In this document: one piece after another, positions 44,983 through 54,886 of the stretch | Position numbering within the stretch: position 1 is the stretch's first letter | Layout of the letters: each line of letters opens with the position of its first letter | Source: Methanofollis fontis | GTDB taxonomy: Archaea; Halobacteriota; Methanomicrobia; Methanomicrobiales; Methanofollaceae | Assembly (NCBI RefSeq): GCF_004297185.1 | Contig: NZ_PGCL01000001.1 | Span: forward strand, 62,001 to 126,000 | Length of the DNA stretch: 64,000 nucleotides | Reading direction: 5' to 3' | Translations under genes and position numbers: made by a program | The notes under the pieces: model-generated | What the model was told of the DNA's origin: nothing | What the model saw: the letters and a program-made list of their open reading frames with translations, nothing else | Database searches by the model: none

Positions 44983-46785
44983 ATGCGGGTTCTGGCAATC
45001 GGACTTGGGGGTGCAGGCAGCAGGATAGTGGACCGACTCTATGACCACGACCGCCGGAGCAAGATCCTCTGTATGAACGCCCTCACCATCGATCTCGATT
45101 CGAACTCCCTCATCCAGCTTGAACGCCTCCCCGAAGAGTCGAAGGTGTTTTTTCCGCCGATCGATCCGGCACATCCCTTCGACGTAAAGACCACTATCGA
45201 TATCGAGGAGGTGATGACCCGCATCCAGAAGGTCGATACGGTGGAGATCGATGCGATCATGATCTGTGCCGGACTCGGCGGGACGATGGTCAATGCCGTA
45301 CCCTTCATCGTACCCGAACTGCGGAAGTCCTTCATCGAACCGATCTTCGCCGTCGTCACCCTGCCCTGCAACGGTGAAGGCAAACGGCGGGCGGCAAAGG
45401 CTGCAGATGATTTCGAAATGGTCGAGGCCCTGGTCGATTCGACGATCGTCTTTGACAACGACACCTGGTACCGGAAACTCCGCCTCAAGGAAACCTCAGG
45501 ACCGGTGCGTGAAAAGGGCGGCAGACGGGACCCGGGCCTGACCTATTCCAGCAATCCAAAGAAAGTCAACACTGTCCTGAATGAACATATAGCTCGCCGT
45601 ATCGGGCTGCTTCTCCGGGCAGGAGAGTTCAGTGACAACGGGCTTGAAGTGGGCGAACTGGTGCTGGACGCCGGGGAGGTACTCAACACCCTCAACGGCA
45701 TGGGCACCGTGGCCGTAGGATATGCAGTCGAACGCCTCCCTTCCGGGACCTTCGATTTCCTGACCAAATGGAACTCGGCACGCCGCTTCATGGAGGGATC
45801 GCAGACCCGTGCGGCACGGATCGTTTCTCTTGCCAAAAAGGCGGTGTATGAGGAGATATCGGTGCCGTGCGACTTGACCAGCGCCCAGAAGGCACTGGTT
45901 CTCATCGCCGGCCCGAGTTACGAACTCTCGATCAAGGGGTTTGTTACGGTCAGAAAATGGATCGACCGGAGCATTGCCGGACTCGAGGTGAGGTCAGGGG
46001 ACTATCCGGTAAAGAGCACGAACTATGTCGGGATTATCATCGTGCTCTCAGGAGTGGAGAATATCCCGCGTATCGAGGAGCTGAAGATCCTGCGTGAGCA
46101 GTATCTCCTTGAGTGCGAGGACAGGGAAGATGCCGGCGATGTCGAGGGGGAGGATGTGACCGCCGGAGACCATCCATCCTACGATCCATTGGCGCCGCCC
46201 GAACCGGAAGACGAGGGCGAACACGACGAGATGATCTCGATCGAAGGCGCAAAACAACAGGGAACAGAGAAAAATGAAGGGAGCGGCGTGATGCGCCTCC
46301 ACCTCTCAAGCGACAGCCTGAAACGGCGGGTTGAAGAGGGAGACGCCATCATTGTTCCGGGCGTCAAATCGGAGGCCCCCCGGGACATCACCCGGAAGAC
46401 CTCTATCGGCGGCCCGCAGGCCCCGAAGGACGCCTCACTCGGCACCGGCAGTTCATGGGGCATGATGAAAAAGCCGAAGGAGGCAGACTTCACCCACATC
46501 AAGGTGGACAACCTCCCGGAAACCAGGGACGATCTCCTCTCTGATCGGGCCATAAGCATGAAATCAACGGTGAAAAAAGCGAAGGACGACATATTCACCG
46601 GGGAGAGCGTCCGGATGCGTGACGGCAGCGTGGCACCGGCAGACGACGTGCTTGTGGGCCCCAGTCGGATCGCCCCGAAACAGCAGCCAAAAGAGGTCGA
46701 ACCCGGAAAGAGGAAGATATCCGTCTCCGAAGGCGACACCAAAAAGAAAAAGGGCGATTCAGAGCATATCGACTGGATTACCTAG
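44983..46785 (+). CDS. Divergent tubulin/FtsZ-superfamily protein with long disordered tail
   Basis: The 600-residue product starts MRVLAIGLGGAGSRIVDRLY, the nucleotide-binding opening of FtsZ/tubulin proteins. The second glycine-rich loop, IMICAGLGGTMVNAVPFIVP, sits where FtsZ has GGGTGTG but is degenerate. The rest of the first 370 residues keeps the FtsZ-like layout (IFAVVTLPCNGEGKRRAAKA; DAGEVLNTLNGMGTVAVGYA; FVTVRKWIDRSIAGLEVR). Residues about 375-600 are charged and low in order, ending SEHIDWIT. It may be a CetZ/FtsZ-like cytoskeletal or membrane-remodelling protein. Its 3' end overlaps nrpR by eight bases, tail to tail. Confidence 0.75.
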   Translation: MRVLAIGLGGAGSRIVDRLYDHDRRSKILCMNALTIDLDSNSLIQLERLPEESKVFFPPIDPAHPFDVKTTIDIEEVMTRIQKVDTVEIDAIMICAGLGGTMVNAVPFIVPELRKSFIEPIFAVVTLPCNGEGKRRAAKAADDFEMVEALVDSTIVFDNDTWYRKLRLKETSGPVREKGGRRDPGLTYSSNPKKVNTVLNEHIARRIGLLLRAGEFSDNGLEVGELVLDAGEVLNTLNGMGTVAVGYAVERLPSGTFDFLTKWNSARRFMEGSQTRAARIVSLAKKAVYEEISVPCDLTSAQKALVLIAGPSYELSIKGFVTVRKWIDRSIAGLEVRSGDYPVKSTNYVGIIIVLSGVENIPRIEELKILREQYLLECEDREDAGDVEGEDVTAGDHPSYDPLAPPEPEDEGEHDEMISIEGAKQQGTEKNEGSGVMRLHLSSDSLKRRVEEGDAIIVPGVKSEAPRDITRKTSIGGPQAPKDASLGTGSSWGMMKKPKEADFTHIKVDNLPETRDDLLSDRAISMKSTVKKAKDDIFTGESVRMRDGSVAPADDVLVGPSRIAPKQQPKEVEPGKRKISVSEGDTKKKKGDSEHIDWIT

Positions 46786-47731
46786 AGAGGATGCGCGAGA
46801 ACGGAATGTTCCCGGCCCCGATCTCCGTCCGGATCGGGCATCCAATCTCTACGGCATGACCGATCAGGTTCATGCCGGAGAATGAGACGATCGAGAGACG
46901 GTAGGGTTCACGGGACAGGTTGAAGACCCGCTCTCCGGCCTGAAGGGGGAAGATGAAGCCCTCCTCTCGCATGGCGGCAGCGATCTCCTCCACACTTTTT
47001 CGTGCCGGCAGCGGCACCTGCCTGACATTTGCAAGCACTGTTCCGGTGCCGGTTGTGACGTAGTCATGGATCGAGGTGAGACCGGCCGAGATGAAGAGCT
47101 GGAGAGGGTCGATGCTCGAACCGCGGTAGGCGACAAGGTCGGCAAACGAGGGTGTTTCTTCCCCTTTGATCGTGATCCTGCCACCATATTTCATCTCGAC
47201 GGGGATGCCCTGCCTCTGGAGGACGCCATCCATGGTGACCGAGCAGACGGTGATGAATCCGACGTGCCCGGCCGGGATCCGGGGGTCGTCATCGATGATC
47301 CGGTAGCGGGAAAAAAAACTGCACCCTGCTTCAATCACCTGATCAAACGCCCGGATCACAACATCTTCTGCCTCATATGGGACATATGAGAGGTTGTAGG
47401 CCACATCCCCGGTGCCGCTCTCCGGATTGAAGGTGGTCCTGACCGCCAGGCGTTCCAGCTTCGAGATGATGAACCCGATCCGCTCCCCGACAAGGGCGCT
47501 CTCGATCTCGGCAATCCCACTCTGGGTGAGGACGCGCCCGCGGTTGCCCACCTTCCGGGTGAAGCCCATATCATCGAGGGAGCGGAGATAGTACTGGACG
47601 GCGCGATCGGAGAGGACAAAACCATGCTCGGCCATCAGTTCGGAGAGGCGTTTCGCACCCATCGGTTCGGGATATTCCTTCAGGATCCGCAGGATCTCGA
47701 CGAGCTTTCGTTCGGTCTTGACACCGCTCAT
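46778..47731 (-). CDS. nrpR: NrpR-type nitrogen regulator (single-domain form)
   Basis: The 317-residue regulator has an N-terminal winged helix (KLVEILRILKEYPEPMGAKR, SDRAVQYYLRSLDDMG) and one NrpR/DUF128 sensory domain (VRTTFNPESGTGDVAYNLSY; GRITIKGEETPSFADLVAYR; SSIDPLQLFISAGLTSIHDY). NrpR represses nitrogen-assimilation genes and is released by 2-oxoglutarate. Many methanogens carry two sensory domains in one chain; this one has one. Its ATG overlaps the stop of the upstream dUTPase-like gene, so the two form one operon. Confidence 0.9.
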   Translation of the reverse strand: MSGVKTERKLVEILRILKEYPEPMGAKRLSELMAEHGFVLSDRAVQYYLRSLDDMGFTRKVGNRGRVLTQSGIAEIESALVGERIGFIISKLERLAVRTTFNPESGTGDVAYNLSYVPYEAEDVVIRAFDQVIEAGCSFFSRYRIIDDDPRIPAGHVGFITVCSVTMDGVLQRQGIPVEMKYGGRITIKGEETPSFADLVAYRGSSIDPLQLFISAGLTSIHDYVTTGTGTVLANVRQVPLPARKSVEEIAAAMREEGFIFPLQAGERVFNLSREPYRLSIVSFSGMNLIGHAVEIGCPIRTEIGAGNIPFSRILSR

Positions 47732-48168
47732 CGGACACCCACCGCCCCGTCGCTGTCCTGGTAGCGCCCCTCATAGAGGGGAGCGCCGTCGGCGACCTCA
47801 TGAAGGATCATCTGGACCACCCGGTCGCCCTGCCTGAGATGGACGGCCTCGCCGCCCATATTGACCAGACAGAGGGTGAGGTTCCCGCGGAAACCGGGAT
47901 CGACGAAACCCCCGCCGATCAGCACACCCCTGCGGCCAAAACTGGAGCGGCAAAGAAGGGTCGCCGCCAGGTCCACAGGGATTTCGACTCGTTCAAGGCT
48001 TGATACGAGTGTGCATGCCGCAGGCTGAAGAACGGCGTCATGTCCGGCCCGCAGATCGTAGGAAGCAGGTTGAAGGGAGGTGTCGGCGAAGGGTTCGATG
48101 ACGAGTCGCCCTCTCGCTTCGGGATCGTGGTGACGACGAGACAGGATCTGGGCGGAAGAGAGGATCAT
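47728..48168 (-). CDS. dCTP deaminase/dUTPase-family protein, dUTPase-like active site
   Basis: The 146-residue product starts MILSSAQILSRRHHDPEARG and has IEPFADTSLQPASYDLRAG and CRSSFGRRGVLIGGGFVDPG, then FRGNLTLCLVNMGGEAVHLR and QGDRVVQMILHEV. This is the trimeric dUTPase/Dcd fold. The Glu that performs deamination in dCTP deaminases (E138 in E. coli, in an LE motif) is replaced by Cys, while the dUTPase Asp (GFVDPG) is kept and the loop length is dUTPase-like. It probably removes dUTP rather than deaminating dCTP. It is translated with nrpR (ATGA overlap). A minus-strand TATA-like GGTATATATCAT lies at about 48211-48222. Confidence 0.85.
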   Translation of the reverse strand: MILSSAQILSRRHHDPEARGRLVIEPFADTSLQPASYDLRAGHDAVLQPAACTLVSSLERVEIPVDLAATLLCRSSFGRRGVLIGGGFVDPGFRGNLTLCLVNMGGEAVHLRQGDRVVQMILHEVADGAPLYEGRYQDSDGAVGVR

Positions 48169-48293
48169 ATCAATATCTGGTGGTATCGGAAAATGCTTAA
48201 TAACTTGTGATATGATATATACCACAGTACAATTCATCCATTCCTTCCGTTTATGGTGGTGTGGCCGGTATTCTGGCCGCAATCCGATGCCGG

Positions 48294-48365
48294 GGATCCA
48301 TGGGGTAGAGGATATCCTTCCGGGCTTCGAACCCGGGGACGCGGGTTCGATTCCCGCTGGGTCCG
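48294..48365 (+). tRNA. tRNA-Arg (UCG anticodon)
   Basis: The 72-base segment folds as a tRNA: acceptor GGATCCA/TGGGTCC (one T-G wobble) plus discriminator G; D-stem GGGT/ATCC with a short seven-base loop; anticodon stem CCGGG/CCCGG with loop CTTCGAA, giving anticodon TCG at 48327-48329; T-stem GCGGG/CCCGC with loop TTCGATT. CCA is not encoded. The D-loop is short, so a computed covariance score should be checked. Confidence 0.82.
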
Positions 48366-48451
48366 TTCACATTTTCCGGGAAAAATTTGGTGGTGCGGAT
48401 GGTGATTGGACCATTCCAGCATTTCTGTCCTCTGATCCGCTCTTGCCGGGA

Positions 48452-51373
48452 TTACTCAAGCCTGATCTTCGGGCCACCGGACATTCCTGGACCGACGGGG
48501 ACGGCGATCTCCCCGACGGCGTCCGGGGCATCCGGGGCGGTGGCGCGGACCCGGACCCAGTAATAACCCCCTGCCGCGCCGTTCATGTCAAGGAACGTCT
48601 CCTGCGCATACTCTCCCGCTGAAAGCGGCGGGAGGGTGCCGGAGAGTGTCCATGTCTGGCGGTCGTCGGTGGAATAGGAGATGCGCTGGGTGGCAGCGGC
48701 ACTCCCGTTGTAGCCAAGATCCCATTGGACGTGCAGTGTGTCTGCACCGCCCGATTCGGTCCGGAGATTTTCCAGATCGAGTGCGGCGGCGCCAAGACCG
48801 GCATTGTTCAGGTCGGCTACGGCCGTGACATAGGTGTCAGGGAGTGCAAGCGTATCGGAACCGTTGTTGAACGAAAGAAGCGAACCGGGGCCGAAGAGGT
48901 TGATGTTGCCGCTGCATCCGACTTTCAGCGTATAGGATGCGGTCCAGACCTGGTTGAGGTGAACGGTCCCGATATCAAACTGCAGCGTCCGGTCATCGGC
49001 CCAGTCCGCAGACTGGTCCACGGTATGGGGCGCCTCGATCTCGACAGTCACCGATTCTCCCTCCATCCAGCTCCTCAGGAGCGTTGAACGTCCATCGATC
49101 GGGACATAGTCCAGCACACCGGCGCCATCGACGATCGCATCATTGACCGAGACGCGGGAGAGCGAAACGGTCATCGAGGCGTCAACGCCGGCGATATCCT
49201 TCAGTTCACCGGCGATACGAGCATAGATTTCCGAGAGAGCTGCGGCGTCCGGGGCATGTTCATGGAAACCCCCGGTGGATTCGGCACATACGCTCATGGT
49301 GTCATAGGTGGTGTCACCGGCAGCGATGCCGTCGCCAAAGGAGATGCAGTAGATCCTGACCCCGTGCGAGGCAGCATAGGAGGCGAGGTTCTGGTCGGGA
49401 AGAGAGGTGAAATCATAGAGCGGTGAACTCGCGGCACCCCCACAGTAGCCATACCACCGATAGCAGTCGTCGTCGGTTCCTGTGTCATTGTAGACGGCGT
49501 CGGATGCATTACCGCGTGCAAGCGGGTCGCCGAAATAATTGTACTGGCCATCAGAGAGCAGAATCACTGCACGAACGGCGTCCGGGTTCTCGTTCGGGTG
49601 GAGAACGAGATCGTCGATGGCGTTCTTCAGGGCCAGGCGCGTCGGCGTCCACCCTCCGGGCGAGAGGCCCTCGATGGCGTCGCAGACCCCTGCATACTCA
49701 GAGGAGAGCGAGACCGCCACCGGGGCCGAGGTGGTGAAGTAGGGAACGACACCGATCCTGTCCTGATTACTGTTCATCTGACACACAAATGCCAGAGCAG
49801 CGTTTTTTGCGGCATCCATCTTTGTGCTGGCAGGAAGGATGGGATCATTCATGCTCCCCGAACGGTCGATCGCCAGCACCACATCGATCGGGTCGGACTG
49901 GAGCGCCCATCCGTCACCCCGCAGCGTGACGGTCACATCCACCGTATCGTTCACCCGTACCGTTTCAGGGTCGACCGAGGTGACAACGCTCAGATAGGGA
50001 TAGTTCATCCAGTTCATGTCGATCTCCCGGTTCACCCCCTCCCAGACAGCCCGGACGGTGCAGGTGGCCACGGATGCCGGATCATATCCGGCATCCCCTG
50101 GACCGGGAAAGGCACCGGGCACGAACCGGACTGATGCATACCCGTCCGCATCGGTCAGCGCCGACGAACCGGAGAGGGCGGGCGCCACCGTCATGGCGCT
50201 CCCCACCGGATCGGTGATCGAAAAATCGACCCTCTGCCCGGCCACCGGATTGCCCTTCTCGTCGATAACCTTCGCCCGGACCTCAGAGTGGGCGCCGGGG
50301 TTCACCTCCAGAGCCGGCATGCACTGGGGACTCGCCGAGAGGATCATATCGACGGGGTCACGGTTTGTGAACTGCAGGGGCACGGTAAGGGAGACCGAGG
50401 CATTGTCCACTGCCGCCACAACCAGGTCCACCGTTCCGGCCGTTTGCTTGGGGCCATAGGTCAGCGTCACCGTGCCGTCTGAGTTGGAGGCGAGTGTCTG
50501 TTCTTCGCCGGGAAGGGCAGAAATGCGGATGTCACGGCCGCATGACGGGTTCCCGAACCGGTCGCAGAGCCTGAAAGTGATGGAGATCGCGCTGATTCCA
50601 TCTGCCGGCACAGAGGAATCAGGGGTGACAGAGGCCGATATGGAGGCGGGGACACCGTTGCCGATCCCGTAGACGATACAATATCGGGAGAGCACCGGCG
50701 CGGGCGGCATGATCAGGACGATGTTCTCGCCGACAACCGGATCGGTGCGGAGGACGGCGGTCACCCGACCGTCTGCGCCGATCGGCAGGAGGACATCGTC
50801 CAGACAGGATCCACCGTCACAGATTCCGGCCTCCCCTGAGGGGGAACCGGTGAAAAAGTGGATATATTCCGTCTCGCGTTCCGGGTCAACGGTGTTGCCA
50901 AAGCGGTCGGTGATCTGCAGGGTGATTTCCGTCGTCCCCCCAGCAGTCACCTCGCTCTCATACGCCTGGACCGACATCCGGCAGGGTGCTGCGTGGTCGA
51001 TCCTCTGGACGCATTCGGCCTGGAAGACCCGGGCATCGTCGTCCATGCTAACGCTCGCCGTGATCACCGCCTCCCCGCTGCACGTGCCCTGCCTGAAGAG
51101 CACCACTGCCGTCCCGTCGGACCGGGTTTTTTGTTCGCGCGGGCTGAAGGAGCTGGTGCCGTCGTCACAGGAAAACCGGACATTCACCCCCTTCAGCGGG
51201 GCGCCGCCGCTGTCGGTGACCGTCGCCGTGACCCTCCCATAGTCGCTGCTCCCTGCCGTCAACCACTCCTGATCGGTCGATACCGAGACGACCGGCGTAT
51301 CCGCGGCCATCGCCACCGGCACCATGATCAGGAGACCTATCACTATCATCAGGATAGATCGCGTAATCTCCAC
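48452..51373 (-). CDS. VWA-domain surface protein with Ig-like repeats, paralogue 1
   Basis: The protein of about 973 residues has a signal peptide (MIVIGLLIMVPVAMA near its start), three or four Ig/invasin-like beta-domains (TDQEWLTAGSSDYGRVTATV; GTVTLTYGPKQTAGTVDLVV), and a von Willebrand A domain from about residue 495 with MIDAS DRSGSM and VILLSDGQYN. A beta-rich C-terminal region ends PKIRLE with no anchor. The GTG at 51373 is chosen since a TATA-like TTTATATG lies about 35 bases upstream (51409-51416); an ATG at 51349 is possible. It is the first member of a five-gene tandem family. MIDAS-containing VWA domains bind ligands through a divalent metal; adhesion or cell-cell contact is inferred. 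Confidence 0.85.
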   Translation of the reverse strand: MEITRSILMIVIGLLIMVPVAMAADTPVVSVSTDQEWLTAGSSDYGRVTATVTDSGGAPLKGVNVRFSCDDGTSSFSPREQKTRSDGTAVVLFRQGTCSGEAVITASVSMDDDARVFQAECVQRIDHAAPCRMSVQAYESEVTAGGTTEITLQITDRFGNTVDPERETEYIHFFTGSPSGEAGICDGGSCLDDVLLPIGADGRVTAVLRTDPVVGENIVLIMPPAPVLSRYCIVYGIGNGVPASISASVTPDSSVPADGISAISITFRLCDRFGNPSCGRDIRISALPGEEQTLASNSDGTVTLTYGPKQTAGTVDLVVAAVDNASVSLTVPLQFTNRDPVDMILSASPQCMPALEVNPGAHSEVRAKVIDEKGNPVAGQRVDFSITDPVGSAMTVAPALSGSSALTDADGYASVRFVPGAFPGPGDAGYDPASVATCTVRAVWEGVNREIDMNWMNYPYLSVVTSVDPETVRVNDTVDVTVTLRGDGWALQSDPIDVVLAIDRSGSMNDPILPASTKMDAAKNAALAFVCQMNSNQDRIGVVPYFTTSAPVAVSLSSEYAGVCDAIEGLSPGGWTPTRLALKNAIDDLVLHPNENPDAVRAVILLSDGQYNYFGDPLARGNASDAVYNDTGTDDDCYRWYGYCGGAASSPLYDFTSLPDQNLASYAASHGVRIYCISFGDGIAAGDTTYDTMSVCAESTGGFHEHAPDAAALSEIYARIAGELKDIAGVDASMTVSLSRVSVNDAIVDGAGVLDYVPIDGRSTLLRSWMEGESVTVEIEAPHTVDQSADWADDRTLQFDIGTVHLNQVWTASYTLKVGCSGNINLFGPGSLLSFNNGSDTLALPDTYVTAVADLNNAGLGAAALDLENLRTESGGADTLHVQWDLGYNGSAAATQRISYSTDDRQTWTLSGTLPPLSAGEYAQETFLDMNGAAGGYYWVRVRATAPDAPDAVGEIAVPVGPGMSGGPKIRLE

Positions 51374-51817
51374 GCCCCCCAGAGGAGGGATAGATACAAG
51401 CAACACATATAAATATTTCGGCATCGGCAAAGGAGAAATCAACCATATTTCAATTTATTTCGACATAAAAACGCATATTTTCGGCGCCATTCAGAGAACA
51501 GGAGGAAATCCATCTGACAGAATCGATATTTACACATCCATACACCCCCGGAATACAGGGAGGGCAGAATAATGACATCAGACGATACGATGAAGTGTCC
51601 ATCACACACGAGCCCTGAGATTCAACTATACGGGATGAAGGTTTTTTCATCTCATCGGGGTTGTGCATCCCTTTTCATTGTATCCAAACACCGGTGAGAA
51701 GAAGTTCAACCCACCATTCCCCGTAAAAAAGAGGTTTAGAGGGATTCTCGGATGAAACTCATAAAAAGTGCGGAGCGGCGGATGTAAACACTACAGGGGG
51801 CGACCCACCCCTGCCCC
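51374..51817. other. Intergenic region between VWA paralogues 1 and 2
   Basis: The 444-base gap contains the TATA-like promoter of paralogue 1 (about 51405-51420) and AT-rich sequence up to about 51560. No coding frame looks real. A GGGGG/CCCCC inverted repeat at 51796-51818 touches the stop codon of paralogue 2 and may help end its transcript. Confidence 0.5.
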
Positions 51818-54800
51818 CTATTCGATCTTGATCTTCGGCGTGTCTGCAAGTCCAACACAGATCGAGGTATCGGTCTCGGCGATCGCGTCCGGGGCATCCG
51901 GCGCCGTTGCATGCACCCGGATCCAGTAATACCCTTCCAGAAGCCCCCTTACATCCAGTGTGCCGCCCTGCGTCGTGTTCCCGGGCGGGACCGGCGAGAG
52001 GGTGTCAAACCGGGTCCAGGTGTGGCGGTCGTCGGTGGAGTAGTAGAGACGCTGGGTCGCACTGGCGTTGCCCGTATAGTTCAGGTTCCACGTCAACTGC
52101 AGGAGATCGCCGATCGGTCCGGTTCCATCCCGGCAGAGGTTCCAGACCTCGAGGGTCGAGGCATTCAGACCGGTGTTGTTCAGGTCGGGTACGGCGGTGA
52201 TGAAGGTGTCGGGCAGGGCGAGGAGATCGCTGCCCTCGTTGAAGGCAATCACCGATCCCGCCCCGAAAATATTGATATTCCCGTCTTTGAGCGCCTGCAG
52301 GGTGAACCGCGCCGTCCATGTCTGGTTCAGGCGGATCGTCCCGAGATCGAAGGCAAGGTTGCGGTGCGCCTGCCAGTAGGTGGTGTTGTCGCAGGTCGTC
52401 GGCGGGATGACCACATATGCCGGCGTGGTGTTGTCGATATGGCTCTCGATGAGGGTTGATTCGTTCTGGACGAAGAGGTATTCAAGCACCGGATCGGCGA
52501 CGGTGTTCGGCACCGTTACATTGTTCACCTCCAGGGTATCGAAGCGGAGGTCCATCGTGGTGTTCACGCCGGCGTCGGTCTTGAGTTCGCCGGCGATCGC
52601 CTGATAGATCTGTTCTAACTCTTCCTGATTGCCTGCCCAGGTATAGGCCGCACCCGTGGATTCGGAGAGGATCGTGAGGGCATTTTCGACATTGGGATCC
52701 AGACCGGTTACAAAACCGATGGTGTAGACCTGGACTCGTTCAAAAGGATACCCACTGTTGGCATAGACCGACATGTTCTGGTTGGTGTGCTGGCCGTCAG
52801 TGCATACTGAGCCCGTGATTGTGCTATAGTAGGGATATCTCCTGTACCAGGACGTTTCTACATTTTTGGTCCCTCTGGGTTCCGGGATGTCATAGTACCA
52901 CTCATATTTTTCGTTACTGAAATCATATGTGCCAATATAACCGCTCCAGGGATATCCAGCGAATGTTTCAGGATATGTTGGATGGTAGCTTGAGAGATAG
53001 GGGTCATCGTCCGGATAGCCCGGTCCAACAGCGAGAGGAGAACCATGAAGGTTCCAGTCACCATCAGACATCAGGATAACAGCCTTTACCGCATCACTCC
53101 TCCCTGTCGTCTTGAGGATTTTAATGGCATCATAAAATGCCCGTCTCATATTCGTCCCGCCGGAAGGGCTCAACGCATTGATTGCCGAAACAATATCCTC
53201 TCTGTTGTCTGTCAGTCCCTGGTCGATATATGCACCCCATGAAAAAGAGACGAGCCCGATTCTATCCTTTTCAAGATCCATCTGGTCCACAAAATCGATT
53301 GCAGCGGCCTTAGCAGCAGTAATACGGTTCGGACTGATGTCGGTGCCTCCCATGCTCCCGGAACGGTCGATCACCAGCACCACATCGATCGGATCGGGCT
53401 GGAGCGCCCATCCGTCGCCCCGCACTGTGACATTCACGTTCACGGTGCCGTTCACCTCCACGGTCTCCGGGTCGACCGAGGTAAACACGCTCAGATAGGG
53501 ATAGTTCTTCCAGGTCATCTCGAGGCGGCGCTCCACCCCACTCCAGGTCGCTACCACCGTGCAGGTGCCGGTGGCCATTGGATCGTAGTCCGGGTCATCG
53601 GGATCGGTGATGAAACTCCCGGGGACAAAGGGGACAATGGCGTAGCCGCAGGAATCAGTGAGGGCGCTCCCGCTCGGGAGGTTTGGGGCGCCGTCGGCGG
53701 CGTCTCCGCCGTCGATCTCTGCAAGGGCAAAGGTGACTGTCTCGCCGGCGACCGCGTTGCCCTTCTCGTCCATGACCTTGGCCCTGATATCGGCGGTGAA
53801 CGCCGGTTCGACCTCATGACTGGCCATTGTCTGCGGACTGGCGGAGAGGATCATGTCGGTCGCTGCCCGGCTAATGAACTCGACGACCTCCGAACAGGTG
53901 ACCGAGGCATCGTCCACGGCAGTCGCCGTGAGGGTGACGGTTCCGGTGGACTCCTTGGGGCCGTAGGTGATCATGGCCTGACCATTGGAGTTGGTGGTGA
54001 TGGTCCGATCCTCACCCGGCAGGGCAGTGATCCGGATGTCACGCCCTCCCGAGGGGTTGCCATAGGTGTCCCTCAGGGTGTAGGTGATAGAGAACTTCGA
54101 TCTGCCGTCAGCTGGCACCCAGGGGTTCGGGGTGCCGTCCGGGCTGATCGAACAGGCGATCTCCGCCGGCAGGGCGCACCCCTCACCATAGATGACGATA
54201 TATCTATCCCCGACATAGCCCGGAAAATCGATGTACACGATATTTTCACCGGTCCGATAATCACTCCTCAAGAGGATACTCAGATAGCCGGATTCATTTA
54301 CCGGCACAATGATATCCTCGACATAGGTGGAACCATCGATGAAACCGGCATTTCCCTCCGGGGAACCGACAGAGAAGTGGACCGTTTCAGCCGTCCGGAG
54401 GGAGTCGATCGGGTTTCTATAAAAGTCCCACATCCTGAGCGTGATCGCAGTCGTCGATCCGACCGGTACCTCATTCTCATAGTCGAGATAGACGAGCCAG
54501 AACGGGGTGGCGTGATCGATCCGCTGGATGCAGGAGGCGCTCACCTCTTCCGGGTCGCCACCTCCGGCACTCACCGTTGCGGTGATCACCGCCGATCCGC
54601 TCCTGTAACCGGGACGGAAATTGACCGATGCAATCCCCCCGGCATTGGTTTTTCGTGTATCCCGATTGAATGACCCCATTCCATCTTCAACCGAGAACTC
54701 CACAGAGATGCCTTTGACCGGGTCCCCTCCGGCATCGAGGACTGTCGCCGTTATGGTACTGTCAGATCCACCGGCAACAAGCCATTCGGTATCTGACTCA

Positions 54801-54886
54801 ACATTCAGCACAATGTCGGCTGCCGATGCCGCCTGGAGCAGCAGGAGGGTGCCAACCACGAGTAGGCTACATCGTAGGAATGTCAT
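51818..54886 (-). CDS. VWA-domain surface protein with Ig-like repeats, paralogue 2
   Basis: The 1022-residue paralogue starts MTFLRCSLLVVGTLLLLQAA (signal peptide). Ig-like repeats (WLVAGGSDSTITATVLDAGG; GQAMITYGPKESTGTVTLTA) precede the VWA domain, with MIDAS DRSGSM near residue 505 and VILMSDGDWN. The VWA domain contains a long tyrosine-rich insertion (about 615-690). The C-terminal 150 residues (NLNYTGNASATQRLYYSTDD) are the most conserved part among the paralogues. The ATG at 54886 has no ribosome site; it follows a TATA box by about 35 bases, so the transcript probably has a very short leader. Confidence 0.87.
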   Translation of the reverse strand: MTFLRCSLLVVGTLLLLQAASAADIVLNVESDTEWLVAGGSDSTITATVLDAGGDPVKGISVEFSVEDGMGSFNRDTRKTNAGGIASVNFRPGYRSGSAVITATVSAGGGDPEEVSASCIQRIDHATPFWLVYLDYENEVPVGSTTAITLRMWDFYRNPIDSLRTAETVHFSVGSPEGNAGFIDGSTYVEDIIVPVNESGYLSILLRSDYRTGENIVYIDFPGYVGDRYIVIYGEGCALPAEIACSISPDGTPNPWVPADGRSKFSITYTLRDTYGNPSGGRDIRITALPGEDRTITTNSNGQAMITYGPKESTGTVTLTATAVDDASVTCSEVVEFISRAATDMILSASPQTMASHEVEPAFTADIRAKVMDEKGNAVAGETVTFALAEIDGGDAADGAPNLPSGSALTDSCGYAIVPFVPGSFITDPDDPDYDPMATGTCTVVATWSGVERRLEMTWKNYPYLSVFTSVDPETVEVNGTVNVNVTVRGDGWALQPDPIDVVLVIDRSGSMGGTDISPNRITAAKAAAIDFVDQMDLEKDRIGLVSFSWGAYIDQGLTDNREDIVSAINALSPSGGTNMRRAFYDAIKILKTTGRSDAVKAVILMSDGDWNLHGSPLAVGPGYPDDDPYLSSYHPTYPETFAGYPWSGYIGTYDFSNEKYEWYYDIPEPRGTKNVETSWYRRYPYYSTITGSVCTDGQHTNQNMSVYANSGYPFERVQVYTIGFVTGLDPNVENALTILSESTGAAYTWAGNQEELEQIYQAIAGELKTDAGVNTTMDLRFDTLEVNNVTVPNTVADPVLEYLFVQNESTLIESHIDNTTPAYVVIPPTTCDNTTYWQAHRNLAFDLGTIRLNQTWTARFTLQALKDGNINIFGAGSVIAFNEGSDLLALPDTFITAVPDLNNTGLNASTLEVWNLCRDGTGPIGDLLQLTWNLNYTGNASATQRLYYSTDDRHTWTRFDTLSPVPPGNTTQGGTLDVRGLLEGYYWIRVHATAPDAPDAIAETDTSICVGLADTPKIKIE

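Noticed and set aside
48294-48365. Integration (att) site at tRNA-Arg
   Set aside because: No integrase gene or second copy of the tRNA 3' end was found in the window.
48234-48622. Open frames crossing the tRNA-Arg gene
   Set aside because: The tRNA cloverleaf accounts for the sequence; the frames are chance.
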